Below, one piece after another: positions 8,344-16,812 of a stretch of DNA of 64,000 bases; position 1 is the stretch's first letter; each line of letters starts with the position of its first letter. The position numbers and the translations under genes were made by a program. Source of the stretch: Silvimonas iriomotensis (lineage in GTDB: Bacteria; Pseudomonadota; Gammaproteobacteria; Burkholderiales; Chitinibacteraceae); assembly GCF_014645535.1 (NCBI RefSeq), contig NZ_BMLX01000005.1, positions 186,001 through 250,000 on the forward strand, given 5' to 3'. The notes beneath the pieces were generated by a model that was given only the letters and a program-made list of their open reading frames with translations, did no database searches and had not been told where the DNA came from.

Positions 8344-10640
8344 TATTCGGTTTCCTCGGTCACGGCGGTACTGATGGCAAGCGGCAGCCGGCAAATAAAG
8401 CGGGTGCCGCCGCCCGGATTAGCCTCGGCCATTAACTGGCCGCGGTGTTGTTCGATCACGGAACGGCAGATATTGAGGCCAATACCCAGACCGTCCGGTT
8501 TGGTAGTGTAAAACGGCTGGAACAGCGCCTCCGGCGAGGCCAGACCAGGGCCGCGATCCGCGACAGCAATCACCAGTTCGGTTTCGGTCGCGCTGGCGGT
8601 CACGGTGATCTCTCGCGGGGCGTCCAGCTCTGCGGCGGCCATGGCCTCAATGCCGTTCTTGAGCAGGTTGAACAATACCTGTTCCAGCATCACGCTGTCG
8701 CCTTGAAAGATGGGCAGGTTGTCCGGCATCTCTACAATCACCTTCGATTGCGTCTTGCGCACCACAGGTTCGAGCAATTGCACCGGCACCGATAACAATT
8801 CAGCCAGATCGCAGTTCTCGCGGCGCGGCGCGCGCTTGGCGGCAAAATCGCGAATACCACGGATGATCTGCCCGGCCCGCCGCGCCTGACCGCCAATCCG
8901 GGCCAGCACGTCGCCGGCTTTTTCCACCATTGGCACGGGCGCGTTGAGCATGTCTTCGGCTGCGGCAGAATAACTGCTGATGGCTGCCAGCGGCTGATTG
9001 AGTTCATGCGCAAGGCTGGAGGCCAGTTCGCCCATGCTGATCAGGCGGGCGGTGTGCTGCAGCTTTTCGCTTTGCAGACGCATGTCTTCTGCATACTGGC
9101 GGACCTCAGTGACGTCAGCCACGATATCCAGCCAGACCAGACGCCGGTCTACCCATTCAATACGCCGGCGCTGGACATGAAACCAGCGGCCGGACACCGG
9201 GTCACGCGTTTCCACGGCCAGGGTGTGATCTTCAATCAGCGGCACCAGACAGCACGGCGCTTCATCGCGCAGCGGGAACAGGTCATCATGGTGACGATTG
9301 CGATAGAGCAACTGGCCGCTTTGTTCATCCGTCACCGATACCGCCGCTTCCAGCCCTTCCAGCACCGTCAGCAGCTGCTTGCGTGAGGCGGCCAGCGCTT
9401 CACGCTCACGGCGAATTTCCGTGACGTCATACAGCGAGGCCATCCAGCCGCGATACTCGCCGCGGCCATCGACCAGGCGCGAAGAATACAGACGCACATC
9501 AAAGCGTTCGCCGTTGCGCCGCATAAAGCGCAACTGATAGCCATTCTGCGGAGTCTGCCCTTCCAGAATGGCGCGGTAGGCGGCGGCGCAGTTTTCCAGT
9601 TCTTCGGGCGGCCAGTACGGCATGGGCGGGATATGGCCCAGCAGTTCAGACGCGCTCCAGCCCACCATCTGACAGAACGCCGGGTTCACATAAATAATGC
9701 GACCGTCCCGATCCATGGCGCGCAAACCGGTGGTCAGCGAGTCTTCCATGGCCGAGCGAAAACCCATCTCATCACGCAGCGCTACTTCTGCCGCCTGCCG
9801 CTCCAGCATGCGCCGGCGCAGCATGGCCAGCATCCACCACAGCAATGTCAGCAGCAGGAACACCGCCCCCAGGAGCCAGGTCTGGCTGCTGGCTTTGGGG
9901 TTGTCGCGCACGCTGGCGCGCAGTTTGAGTTCATGCCCCAGCGGATCAACGCCCACGGTGCGGGTCAGTTGCGAGCCCGGCATGACCGTTGCATCCAGCG
10001 GCGCCACCACGTGGCCTTGATCATCCAGCAGTGCCAGGTCATAGCGCTGGATCATCCACCAGGGAATCCGCAGACGCAGCAGTTCCGGCAGGGAATACGC
10101 GGCCAGCACGATCCCGCCGTAGACCGAGGCGTGGTAATACGGCACCGCCAGCACGATCACCGGCGCGTCACGAATGATGACGTTGCTGTACACGGCATAA
10201 CCCAGCGTGGCGGCGCCATCAATGGCTTCCTGGACTTGCGGGTCATCCAGCGCCACGAGGCTGCTGGGCCGGGAGCTATACACCGGCAGACCGCCCATGC
10301 GGTGGCCGGTGGCATCCAGGAACTCCAGCGACTGCATTTCCGGGTTGTCTTTCATCAACGCGTCAGCACGGGCGTTGAAGTCGGTATCGTCGATGGCGTT
10401 GGCGGCCAGGCTATAGGCCAGGTTTTCCAGCACGTTCTGGTTGGTCTGCAAATGCAGCCGCAAACCCTGCTCTTGCCAGAGCAAATCCTGCGCCATGGTC
10501 ATGTCGCGGGCAGCTTCGGTCTGGCGCTGATCCAGCCAGGTGTAACCCGCCAGGGCGACCAGCACGAGGCCAATGGCAACGTGGGCCACCAGCCAGGGCA
10601 ACATGGCATGCCAGGGGAGGAGAAATCGGGGTAAACGCAT
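8343..10640 (-). CDS. Membrane PAS-PAS sensor histidine kinase (DctS/FixL type)
   Basis: This 765-residue kinase has TM1 at about 15-35, a ~215-residue periplasmic sensor region, and TM2 at about 254-274. PAS1 spans about 295-410 (GRIIYVNPAFCQMVGWSASE), a second PAS-like domain about 420-515. The dimerisation H-box holds phosphorylated His545 (SSLAHELNQPLAA), followed by a complete HATPase domain with N-box LFNLLKNGIEAM, ADRGPG and GLGIGLNICR. Layout and H-box match DctS/FixL-like kinases of the TodS/DctS group. No haem-PAS His was identified. The gene is cotranscribed with its regulator through a TAATG overlap. The ligand is unknown; a C4-dicarboxylate is only a family-based guess, and no dct transporter is nearby. 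Confidence 0.9.
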   Translation of the reverse strand: MRLPRFLLPWHAMLPWLVAHVAIGLVLVALAGYTWLDQRQTEAARDMTMAQDLLWQEQGLRLHLQTNQNVLENLAYSLAANAIDDTDFNARADALMKDNPEMQSLEFLDATGHRMGGLPVYSSRPSSLVALDDPQVQEAIDGAATLGYAVYSNVIIRDAPVIVLAVPYYHASVYGGIVLAAYSLPELLRLRIPWWMIQRYDLALLDDQGHVVAPLDATVMPGSQLTRTVGVDPLGHELKLRASVRDNPKASSQTWLLGAVFLLLTLLWWMLAMLRRRMLERQAAEVALRDEMGFRSAMEDSLTTGLRAMDRDGRIIYVNPAFCQMVGWSASELLGHIPPMPYWPPEELENCAAAYRAILEGQTPQNGYQLRFMRRNGERFDVRLYSSRLVDGRGEYRGWMASLYDVTEIRREREALAASRKQLLTVLEGLEAAVSVTDEQSGQLLYRNRHHDDLFPLRDEAPCCLVPLIEDHTLAVETRDPVSGRWFHVQRRRIEWVDRRLVWLDIVADVTEVRQYAEDMRLQSEKLQHTARLISMGELASSLAHELNQPLAAISSYSAAAEDMLNAPVPMVEKAGDVLARIGGQARRAGQIIRGIRDFAAKRAPRRENCDLAELLSVPVQLLEPVVRKTQSKVIVEMPDNLPIFQGDSVMLEQVLFNLLKNGIEAMAAAELDAPREITVTASATETELVIAVADRGPGLASPEALFQPFYTTKPDGLGIGLNICRSVIEQHRGQLMAEANPGGGTRFICRLPLAISTAVTEETE

Positions 10641-10709
10641 GGGTGAAGGATACCCGGTATTGTCAGCTTTGCCTTATAAAGACTTCCCCTTTTGGGCATG
10701 GACAAAACA

Positions 10710-10735
10710 AAAACGCCACCTCGCGGTGGCGTTTT
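10710..10735 (-). terminator. Terminator of the BI-1/YccA gene
   Basis: AAAACGCCACC pairs with GGTGGCGTTTT around a 4-base loop. On the minus strand it follows the BI-1 family gene by about 25 bp and precedes the kinase gene, which therefore needs its own promoter. Confidence 0.85.
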
Positions 10736-10757
10736 GCGTTGTCAAAGCAAACCTGCG

Positions 10758-11438
10758 TTAGTTGCGGTTGTTGCCAGACAGGGCCATCAGGATGTTCAAC
10801 AGGCTGATGAAGATGTTGTACACGTTCAGGTACAACTGCAGCGTGGCGGTCACGTAGTTGGTTTCACCACCGTTCACGATGCGGCTGACGTCCATCAGGA
10901 TGTAGGCCGAGAAGATCAGGATGGCGATGGCCGAAATGGCCAGCGACACGGCAGGCACCTGGAAGAAGATGTTCGCCAGCGACGCCAGGATCAGCACAAC
11001 CAGACCCACGAACAGGAATTTCCCCATGAACGAGAAGTCTTTCTTCGTCACGGTGGCAATACCGGCCAGCGTGAAGAAGATGGCGGCGGTACCCACAGCA
11101 GCAGTACCGATCAGCGCCGGGCCGTTGGCAAAGCGCAGCGCGACTTGCAGGATTTGCGACAGCCACAGACCCATGAAACCGGTGTAGGCCAGCAGCAGCA
11201 CAACGCCCATGGCGCTGTTCTTGGTTTTTTCGATGGCAAAGAACATGCCGAAACTCACGCCGAGGAACACGATGGCGCCAAACATCGGGCTCATGGCGAA
11301 GTGCATGGAAATACCCAGCAACGCACCAGCGGCGGTGGGCAACATGCTCAGGGCCAACAGGAAATAGGTGTTACGCAACACCCGGTTGCGTTCGACGGCG
11401 AGCGTCGCGCCGCCGTATTGGGCGGTGGTGTAATCCAT
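10758..11438 (-). CDS. BAX inhibitor-1/YccA family membrane protein
   Basis: This 226-residue protein with about seven hydrophobic helices belongs to the BI-1/YccA (TMBIM) family. E. coli YccA binds FtsH and limits its attack on stalled SecY; other members are pH-sensitive calcium leak channels. Family features include RNTYFLLALSM, FFAIEKTKNS and the C-terminal LYLNVYNIFISLL segment. I chose the ATG at 11436-11438 (MDYTTAQYGG) over the ATG at 11451-11453 because the latter ATG is part of the GGAG ribosome-binding site spaced 9 bases before the chosen start. It is monocistronic, with its own terminator. Whether it acts on FtsH here is inference. Confidence 0.9.
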   Translation of the reverse strand: MDYTTAQYGGATLAVERNRVLRNTYFLLALSMLPTAAGALLGISMHFAMSPMFGAIVFLGVSFGMFFAIEKTKNSAMGVVLLLAYTGFMGLWLSQILQVALRFANGPALIGTAAVGTAAIFFTLAGIATVTKKDFSFMGKFLFVGLVVLILASLANIFFQVPAVSLAISAIAILIFSAYILMDVSRIVNGGETNYVTATLQLYLNVYNIFISLLNILMALSGNNRN

Positions 11439-11594
11439 AGTTTGCTTCTCCATATTCTATTCGATACGAGCGGTTGACTCGCAGTGATTAAGATGACGGG
11501 ATACAACAAAAGTTTCAAGTCATCTTGTGACTTTTTGCATCCGGCAACTATATCAGGCTTGCGGCCACCCTTTGTCAGATATCACTGACGAACA

Positions 11595-12665
11595 TCATAC
11601 CGCATCAAACCAGCGCGTCACGCCACGGGCCAGCGCTTCTTCCACCGTCGCGTCCTGCCAGCGTGGCTGGTTGTCGCGATCAATCAATCTGGCGCGCACG
11701 CCTTCGCTGAAATCGCCATGCCGCACACTGTGGCGTGCCGCCAGGGTTTCCATGGCAACCACGGCGTCGTAATCCATGCCCTGGGCGCGCTGCGCCAGCG
11801 TCCAGCTCAGCACGATCGAATTGGGCGACCCTGTGGCCATCTGTTTTTGCGCCTGGGTAATCCAGACGTTGTCAGTCTGGCAGGCGGCAATGCGTCGCGT
11901 GATCTGCAACAGGTCGTCGCCCGCCACGAGTTCTGCCACGAGGTCCTGGACTGGCTCCCACTGGGCCGGTGGCAGCGGGCAAGGCAATGCGCTGGAGAGC
12001 GCTTCAAGTAGTTGCGAGAGCATGGCGGCATCGGTCTGGCCGTGGCCGGTCCAGGGCAATTCATCCAGCCCTTGCAGCAATACCTCAAAGCTTGTTGCGG
12101 GCAGTGCCCAGTCTGCAGCGCCAGCCGCCAGGGCATCGGCCGCATTCAGGCGCGATGCAGTCAGGAACAGCATGCGCCCGACATTGAGCTTGAGGCGGCC
12201 CAGCCAGTCGCTGGCGCCGACATCCGGGAACAGGCCGATGCCGATCTCGGGCATGGCCAGCACGCTGATCTCCGTCACCACCCGGTGACTGGCGCCCGCC
12301 AGTAAACCCCAACCCCCGCCCATGACCACGCCATTGCCCCAGGCCAGCACCGGCTTGGGGTAGCGATGCAACTCGCGGCACAGCGCGTATTCCTCGGCAA
12401 AGAAATCATCGGCCTCGGTGATGCGGCCAGGTTCGGTCATGGCGTAATACAGCGCCTTGATATCGCCACCGGCGCAAAAGGCTTTCTCGCCGACCCCGCG
12501 CATCAGTACCGCAACAACACTGGCGTCATCACGCCACAGTTCCAGCTGCGTGCGGATCTCGCGCACCATGGCCAGGTTCTGGGCATTAAGCGTACCGGGG
12601 GTGTCGAGCAGGATTTCGGCAATGCGGGCGCCGTGGCGGGTGGGCAGAAACTGGAAACGAACCAT
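11595..12665 (-). CDS. 3-hydroxyisobutyryl-CoA hydrolase-like enoyl-CoA hydratase family protein
   Basis: This 356-residue crotonase-superfamily protein carries the HIBYL-CoA hydrolase signature MPEIGIGLFPDVGASDWL and the oxyanion-hole motif GEKAFCAGGDIKALYYA. Its length exceeds simple enoyl-CoA hydratases (~260) and fits the HIBCH group, which hydrolyses 3-hydroxyisobutyryl-CoA in valine breakdown. The glutamate in PEIGIG is the expected catalytic residue; an Asp in FPDVG is also conserved. The start is the ATG at 12663-12665 (MVRFQFLP); an upstream in-frame TTG at 12677 is possible but has no better ribosome site. No other valine-degradation gene is adjacent, so substrate specificity is family-based. 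Confidence 0.85.
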   Translation of the reverse strand: MVRFQFLPTRHGARIAEILLDTPGTLNAQNLAMVREIRTQLELWRDDASVVAVLMRGVGEKAFCAGGDIKALYYAMTEPGRITEADDFFAEEYALCRELHRYPKPVLAWGNGVVMGGGWGLLAGASHRVVTEISVLAMPEIGIGLFPDVGASDWLGRLKLNVGRMLFLTASRLNAADALAAGAADWALPATSFEVLLQGLDELPWTGHGQTDAAMLSQLLEALSSALPCPLPPAQWEPVQDLVAELVAGDDLLQITRRIAACQTDNVWITQAQKQMATGSPNSIVLSWTLAQRAQGMDYDAVVAMETLAARHSVRHGDFSEGVRARLIDRDNQPRWQDATVEEALARGVTRWFDAV

Positions 12666-12782
12666 GTGGATTCTCAAGCAATCAAGCCGTGAACAGAGAG
12701 CCCGAGCTTACCGTTTTCAGGGGCCAGGACGCATCCGGGTTGTCACTCAGCGCGGCGTTTCATTGCCTGGCGCAAGCAACGC

Positions 12783-12807
12783 AAAACGGCGCCCAAGGCG
12801 CCGTTTT
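12783..12807. terminator. Terminator of the lysP-like gene
   Basis: AAAACGGCGCC and GGCGCCGTTTT form a perfect 11-bp stem around a CAA loop, 28 bp beyond the permease stop codon. On the minus strand it ends the permease transcript; it is symmetric and could work both ways. Confidence 0.88.
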
Positions 12808-12834
12808 GTTGTGTTTCACCGCTTGCAAGCTGGT

Positions 12835-14307
12835 TTATTGATCGCGATCCGGGAATTTCATCTCGGCGTACGAGACAAACTTCGACTTGCGGGCAAAGCG
12901 GTAACCCAGCCAGATCACCAGAAATACCGGCAGACCGATATAGGTGGCGGCAACGCCGATCCAGTCGATCTGATCCTTGAGGAAGGCCTGGTAGTTCTGA
13001 CCCAGCGTAATGATCAGACACAGCGCAAAGGCAAAGATCGGGCCCCACGGGAAAAAGCCGGAGCGATACGGCAGCGCCTGCAGATCACGCCCCTGGGCCT
13101 GATAACCCTTGCGAAAGCGATAGTGACTGATGGCAATACCCAGCCAGGCAATAAAGCCGGTCATGCCGGAGGTATTGAGCAGCCACAGGTAGACGTCCTG
13201 CTTGCCGAACATGGACGTCAGGAAGCACAGCGCGCCGACAATGGTTGTGGCATACAGCGCGTTGCGCGGCACGCCGTTGGCGGACAATCTGGCGAATATC
13301 TTCGGCGCCTTGTTTTCCACCGCCAGCGTGTAGAGCATGCGGGTCGAGGCGTACATGCCAGAGTTACCGGCCGACAGCACGGCGGTCAGAATCACCGCAT
13401 TCATGGCCGCGGCGGCAAACGCCAGGCCTGCGTGCTGGAACACCAGCGTAAACGGGCTGACCGCGATATCGCCCACATCGTTTTTCAGCAAACGCGGATC
13501 GGTGTAGGGAATCAGCAGGCTGATGACGAAAATGGCGAAAATATAGAACAGCAGAATCCGCCAGAACACCTGACGCACAGCGCGCGGAATATTCTTTGCC
13601 GGGTCTTGCGATTCGCCCGCGGCTACGCCGATCAACTCGGTCCCCTGGAACGAGAACCCCACCACCATCGCCACCCCGATCAGGGCAGAAAAGCCGCCGG
13701 CAAACGGGCCATCGCCAATGGTGAAGTTATGCAAACCTGCGGTTTCGCCACCCTTCATGATGCCAAAGATCATCGCCAGGCCCAGCGCGATGAAAATGAC
13801 GATCGTGACGACCTTGATCAACGAGAACCAGTATTCGGCCTCGCCAAAGCCTTTGACCGAGATGTAATTGAGCAAGAACATGATGCCGAGGAACAAGGCG
13901 CTCCAGATCCAGCCCGGCGTGCCGGGAAACCAGTAAGCCATCACCAGTTGCGAGGCCACGAGATCGACCGCAATGGTCACCGCCCAGTTGTACCAGTAGT
14001 TCCAGCCCAGCGCGAAGCCAAAGCCCTCTTCAACGTAGTTGGCGCCATAAGTGGCAAACGAACCGGATACCGGCATATACGCGGCCAGTTCGCCCAGGCT
14101 GGTCATCAGGAAATACACCATGAGACCGATCAGCGCATAGGCGAGCAAGGCGCCGCCAGGGCCGGCCTGCGAGATCGTGGCGCCGGAGGCCACAAAGAGC
14201 CCGGTGCCGATAGAGCCGCCAATGGCGATCATGGTCAGATGGCGCGCTTTGAGCTTGCGTGCCAGCGCGGGTGCCTGGGTTGGCGAAGTGTCTACCCTGT
14301 TATTCAT
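12835..14307 (-). CDS. lysP: LysP-type basic amino acid permease (APC family)
   Basis: This 490-residue protein with about twelve membrane helices is a cation-coupled amino-acid transporter of the APC superfamily. The first helix carries the unwound Gly-rich motif LTMIAIGGSIGTGLFVASG, and the sequence through ATISQAGPGGALLAYALIG closely follows E. coli LysP, the lysine-specific permease. Other family stretches are GTELIGVAAGESQDPAKNIP and SAGNSGMYASTRMLY. Lysine is the likely substrate, but arginine/ornithine or aromatic relatives cannot be excluded from sequence alone. The gene is bounded by a terminator on each side and so is monocistronic. In E. coli LysP also regulates CadC; no cad genes are visible here. 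Confidence 0.88.
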   Translation of the reverse strand: MNNRVDTSPTQAPALARKLKARHLTMIAIGGSIGTGLFVASGATISQAGPGGALLAYALIGLMVYFLMTSLGELAAYMPVSGSFATYGANYVEEGFGFALGWNYWYNWAVTIAVDLVASQLVMAYWFPGTPGWIWSALFLGIMFLLNYISVKGFGEAEYWFSLIKVVTIVIFIALGLAMIFGIMKGGETAGLHNFTIGDGPFAGGFSALIGVAMVVGFSFQGTELIGVAAGESQDPAKNIPRAVRQVFWRILLFYIFAIFVISLLIPYTDPRLLKNDVGDIAVSPFTLVFQHAGLAFAAAAMNAVILTAVLSAGNSGMYASTRMLYTLAVENKAPKIFARLSANGVPRNALYATTIVGALCFLTSMFGKQDVYLWLLNTSGMTGFIAWLGIAISHYRFRKGYQAQGRDLQALPYRSGFFPWGPIFAFALCLIITLGQNYQAFLKDQIDWIGVAATYIGLPVFLVIWLGYRFARKSKFVSYAEMKFPDRDQ

Positions 14308-14327
14308 GCCGGAAATGATTACATATG

Positions 14328-14367
14328 AAAAAACGAAGGGCAGGATTCTATCAAAACCCTGCCCTTC
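14328..14367 (-). terminator. Terminator of tldD
   Basis: GAAGGGCAGG at 14335-14344 pairs perfectly with CCTGCCCTTC at 14358-14367 over a 13-base loop. On the minus strand it is followed by a T-run (14328-14333). It lies 75 bp after the tldD stop and just before lysP. Confidence 0.85.
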
Positions 14368-14441
14368 TTGCCGCGTAAATACCTGTTAATACAATGGGTT
14401 TACGCCCTGATTTGCTGACCGTCAGTCAGTTGGTGCCTTGA

Positions 14442-15881
14442 TCAGCCCCCGGTACCACCCACAGTCAGGCCGCCGTCGATACGCAAAGTCGGCTGTCCCA
14501 CGCCCACCGGCACGCTCTGGCCTTCCTTGCCGCAGGTGCCCACGCCCGGGTCCAGCGACATGTCATTGCCGATCATCGAAACGCGGGTCAGTACATCCGG
14601 ACCATTGCCGATCAAGGTCGCGCCCTTGACCGGGTATTGCAGCTTGCCGTCTTCCACCCACCAGGCTTCAGACGCCGAGAACACAAACTTGCCGCTGGTG
14701 ATATCCACCTGGCCGCCGCCGAAATTCACGGCATACAGACCCCGTTTGACCGAAGCCAGAATCTCTTGCGGGTCTTTGTCGCCGCCCAGCATGAGCGTGT
14801 TGGTCATGCGCGGCATGGGCAGGTGCGCGTAGGATTCGCGGCGACCGTTGCCGGTCAGCGGCATATTCATCAGCCGCGCGTTCAGGCTGTCCTGGATATA
14901 ACCCTTGAGGATGCCGTCCTCGATCAACACGGTGCGGCTGGTCGGGTTGCCTTCGTCATCCACATTCAGCGAGCCACGGCGATCCGCAATGGTGCCGTCG
15001 TCGATCACCGTCACGCCGGGCGCAGCAACGCGCTCTCCCAGACGGCCAGAGAACGCAGAGCTCCCCTTGCGGTTGAAGTCGCCTTCCAGACCATGGCCAA
15101 TGGCTTCATGCAGCAAAATGCCGGGCCAGCCGTTACCCAGCACCACGGTCATTTCGCCCGCTGGTGCCGGCCGCGCCGCCAGATTCAGCACCGCCTGGGC
15201 CACAGCGATCTGCGCATATTGCTCGACCACCGCATCAGTGAAATAGCTGTAATCAAAGCGGCCACCGCCGCCCGCGCTGCCTTGTTCGCGCTGGCCGTTT
15301 TCTTCCACGATCACATTGAGCGACAGCCGCACCAGCGGGCGCACGTCGGCGGCGCGATGACCGTCGTGACGGGCGATGTAGACCACGTCGTATTCAGAGG
15401 CGAGGCTGGCCATCACCTGCACCACGCGCTTGTCCACCGCGCGGGCAGCACGTTCGAGTTTTTCCAGCAAGGCCACTTTCGCGCCTTCATCCAGGCTGGC
15501 GAGCGGATCAACCGGCCGGTACAGCGCATGGCCAGTGCCGTTCTTGACCAGCGCGGCCGTGCCGGTACCACCCTGGCGGCCAATGGCGCGGGTAGCGCGG
15601 GCAGCTTCAATCAACGGCGCAAAGCCGATTTCATCGGAATACGCGAACGCGGTTTTCTCACCCGAGACCACGCGCACGCCAACGCCCTGGTCTATCGAGA
15701 AGCTGCCAGACTTGACGATGCCTTCATCCAGACTCCAGCCCTCGGAGCGGGTGCTCTGGAAATACAGATCGGCATAATCAAGGTCATGCTGCATCAGTTC
15801 AGAGAACACGCGATCAAGCTGTTGTTCATCCAGACTGTACGGGGCAAGCAGGGTGGACTGGGCGGTTTGCAAAAGGCTCAT
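14442..15881 (-). CDS. tldD: Metalloprotease TldD
   Basis: This 479-residue protein is the TldD subunit of the TldD/TldE (PmbA) zinc protease, which degrades unfolded peptides, matures microcin B17 in E. coli and affects CcdA stability. The metal site HEAIGHGLEGD gives His258, Glu259 and His263. Family stretches LDEGIVKSGSFSIDQGVGVR near the N terminus and DPGVGTCGKEGQSVPVGVGQ near the C terminus are intact, and length matches E. coli TldD (481). pmbA/tldE is not in the window. The gene is third in a leftward run yhdP, nitrilase, tldD (gaps 39 and 88 bp), an order conserved in many proteobacteria, and ends at its own terminator. Confidence 0.96.
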   Translation of the reverse strand: MSLLQTAQSTLLAPYSLDEQQLDRVFSELMQHDLDYADLYFQSTRSEGWSLDEGIVKSGSFSIDQGVGVRVVSGEKTAFAYSDEIGFAPLIEAARATRAIGRQGGTGTAALVKNGTGHALYRPVDPLASLDEGAKVALLEKLERAARAVDKRVVQVMASLASEYDVVYIARHDGHRAADVRPLVRLSLNVIVEENGQREQGSAGGGGRFDYSYFTDAVVEQYAQIAVAQAVLNLAARPAPAGEMTVVLGNGWPGILLHEAIGHGLEGDFNRKGSSAFSGRLGERVAAPGVTVIDDGTIADRRGSLNVDDEGNPTSRTVLIEDGILKGYIQDSLNARLMNMPLTGNGRRESYAHLPMPRMTNTLMLGGDKDPQEILASVKRGLYAVNFGGGQVDITSGKFVFSASEAWWVEDGKLQYPVKGATLIGNGPDVLTRVSMIGNDMSLDPGVGTCGKEGQSVPVGVGQPTLRIDGGLTVGGTGG

Positions 15882-15969
15882 GCCGGTATCGCTCGGGAAA
15901 ATGCGGGGAATGGATGGAACATGCCACCGGGGATGGGGTTTGACAAGCCCCGGCGCGCAGCGCTCATGG

Positions 15970-16773
15970 CTACAGCACGCGGTGTTTCAGCGCTGGCAGT
16001 ATCTTGCGCACGCGTTCTTGCTGGCTGGCCTTGAGTTCCGCGATCGCCACGCCGTTGCCGTTCTCGCGCTGGGCCAGAATCTGGCCCCACGGGTCAACAA
16101 TCATGCTGTGGCCATGGGTTTCCCGCCCGGTGGGGTGCAGGCCGCCCTGCCCTGGCGCAATGAAATAACACTGGTTTTCAATGGCGCGGGCCCGGATCAA
16201 CGGTTCCCAATGCGCTTTGCCGGTGGTGGCGGTAAATGCCGATGGCAAGAACCAGAAATCAACCTCGCCCGGCGCCCGGAAGAGTTCCGGAAAGCGCAGG
16301 TCGTAGCAAATCGACAACCCGACCCGGCCGAACGGGGTCGTGAAGGTAGTGACCTTGTCACCTGGCTCAATGGTTTCAGCCTCGGCAAAATGTTCGTCGC
16401 CGTTGGTAAAACCAAACAGATGAATCTTGTCGTAACGCGCGGCCAGCTTGCCGTTGGGGTCGTAGACCAGCGTGCTGTTGCGCACTTTGTCCGGCACAGA
16501 TGCCACCAGTGGCGCAGTGCCGCCAATCAGCCAGATGCCATGTTTTGCTGCGGTACTGGCAAGAAAATCCTGGATCGGGCCGCTGCCGGGCTGTTCGCGC
16601 ACGGCAATCTTGTCGCGCGGGTCCTGCCCCATGATGGCGAAGTACTCCGGCACGGCGATCAGTTGCGCGCCTTCGGCTGCGGCCTGTGCAATCAGCTGGC
16701 CGGCCAAGGCCAGGTTTTCGCTGACCACTGGGGTGGAAATCATCTGGACGGCGGCGGCAACAACGGTCTGCAT
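15970..16773 (-). CDS. Carbon-nitrogen hydrolase (Nit1/deaminated-glutathione amidase-like)
   Basis: This 267-residue nitrilase-superfamily amidase has the complete catalytic triad: Glu43 (VPEYFAI), Lys116 (RYDKIHLFGF) and Cys156 (SICYDLRFPE). The DKIHLFGF and CYDLRFPELFR motifs place it with the Nit1/YbeM group, which repairs deaminated glutathione, a by-product of transaminases. The position between yhdP and tldD recurs in many beta- and gammaproteobacteria. The 39-bp gap to yhdP suggests one transcript. No signal peptide, so it acts in the cytoplasm. The exact amide substrate is inferred from subfamily resemblance. Confidence 0.9.
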   Translation of the reverse strand: MQTVVAAAVQMISTPVVSENLALAGQLIAQAAAEGAQLIAVPEYFAIMGQDPRDKIAVREQPGSGPIQDFLASTAAKHGIWLIGGTAPLVASVPDKVRNSTLVYDPNGKLAARYDKIHLFGFTNGDEHFAEAETIEPGDKVTTFTTPFGRVGLSICYDLRFPELFRAPGEVDFWFLPSAFTATTGKAHWEPLIRARAIENQCYFIAPGQGGLHPTGRETHGHSMIVDPWGQILAQRENGNGVAIAELKASQQERVRKILPALKHRVL

Positions 16774-16812
16774 GCGAATTTCCTGTTCGTCAGATCAACA
16801 ATCAGCGCAAGG

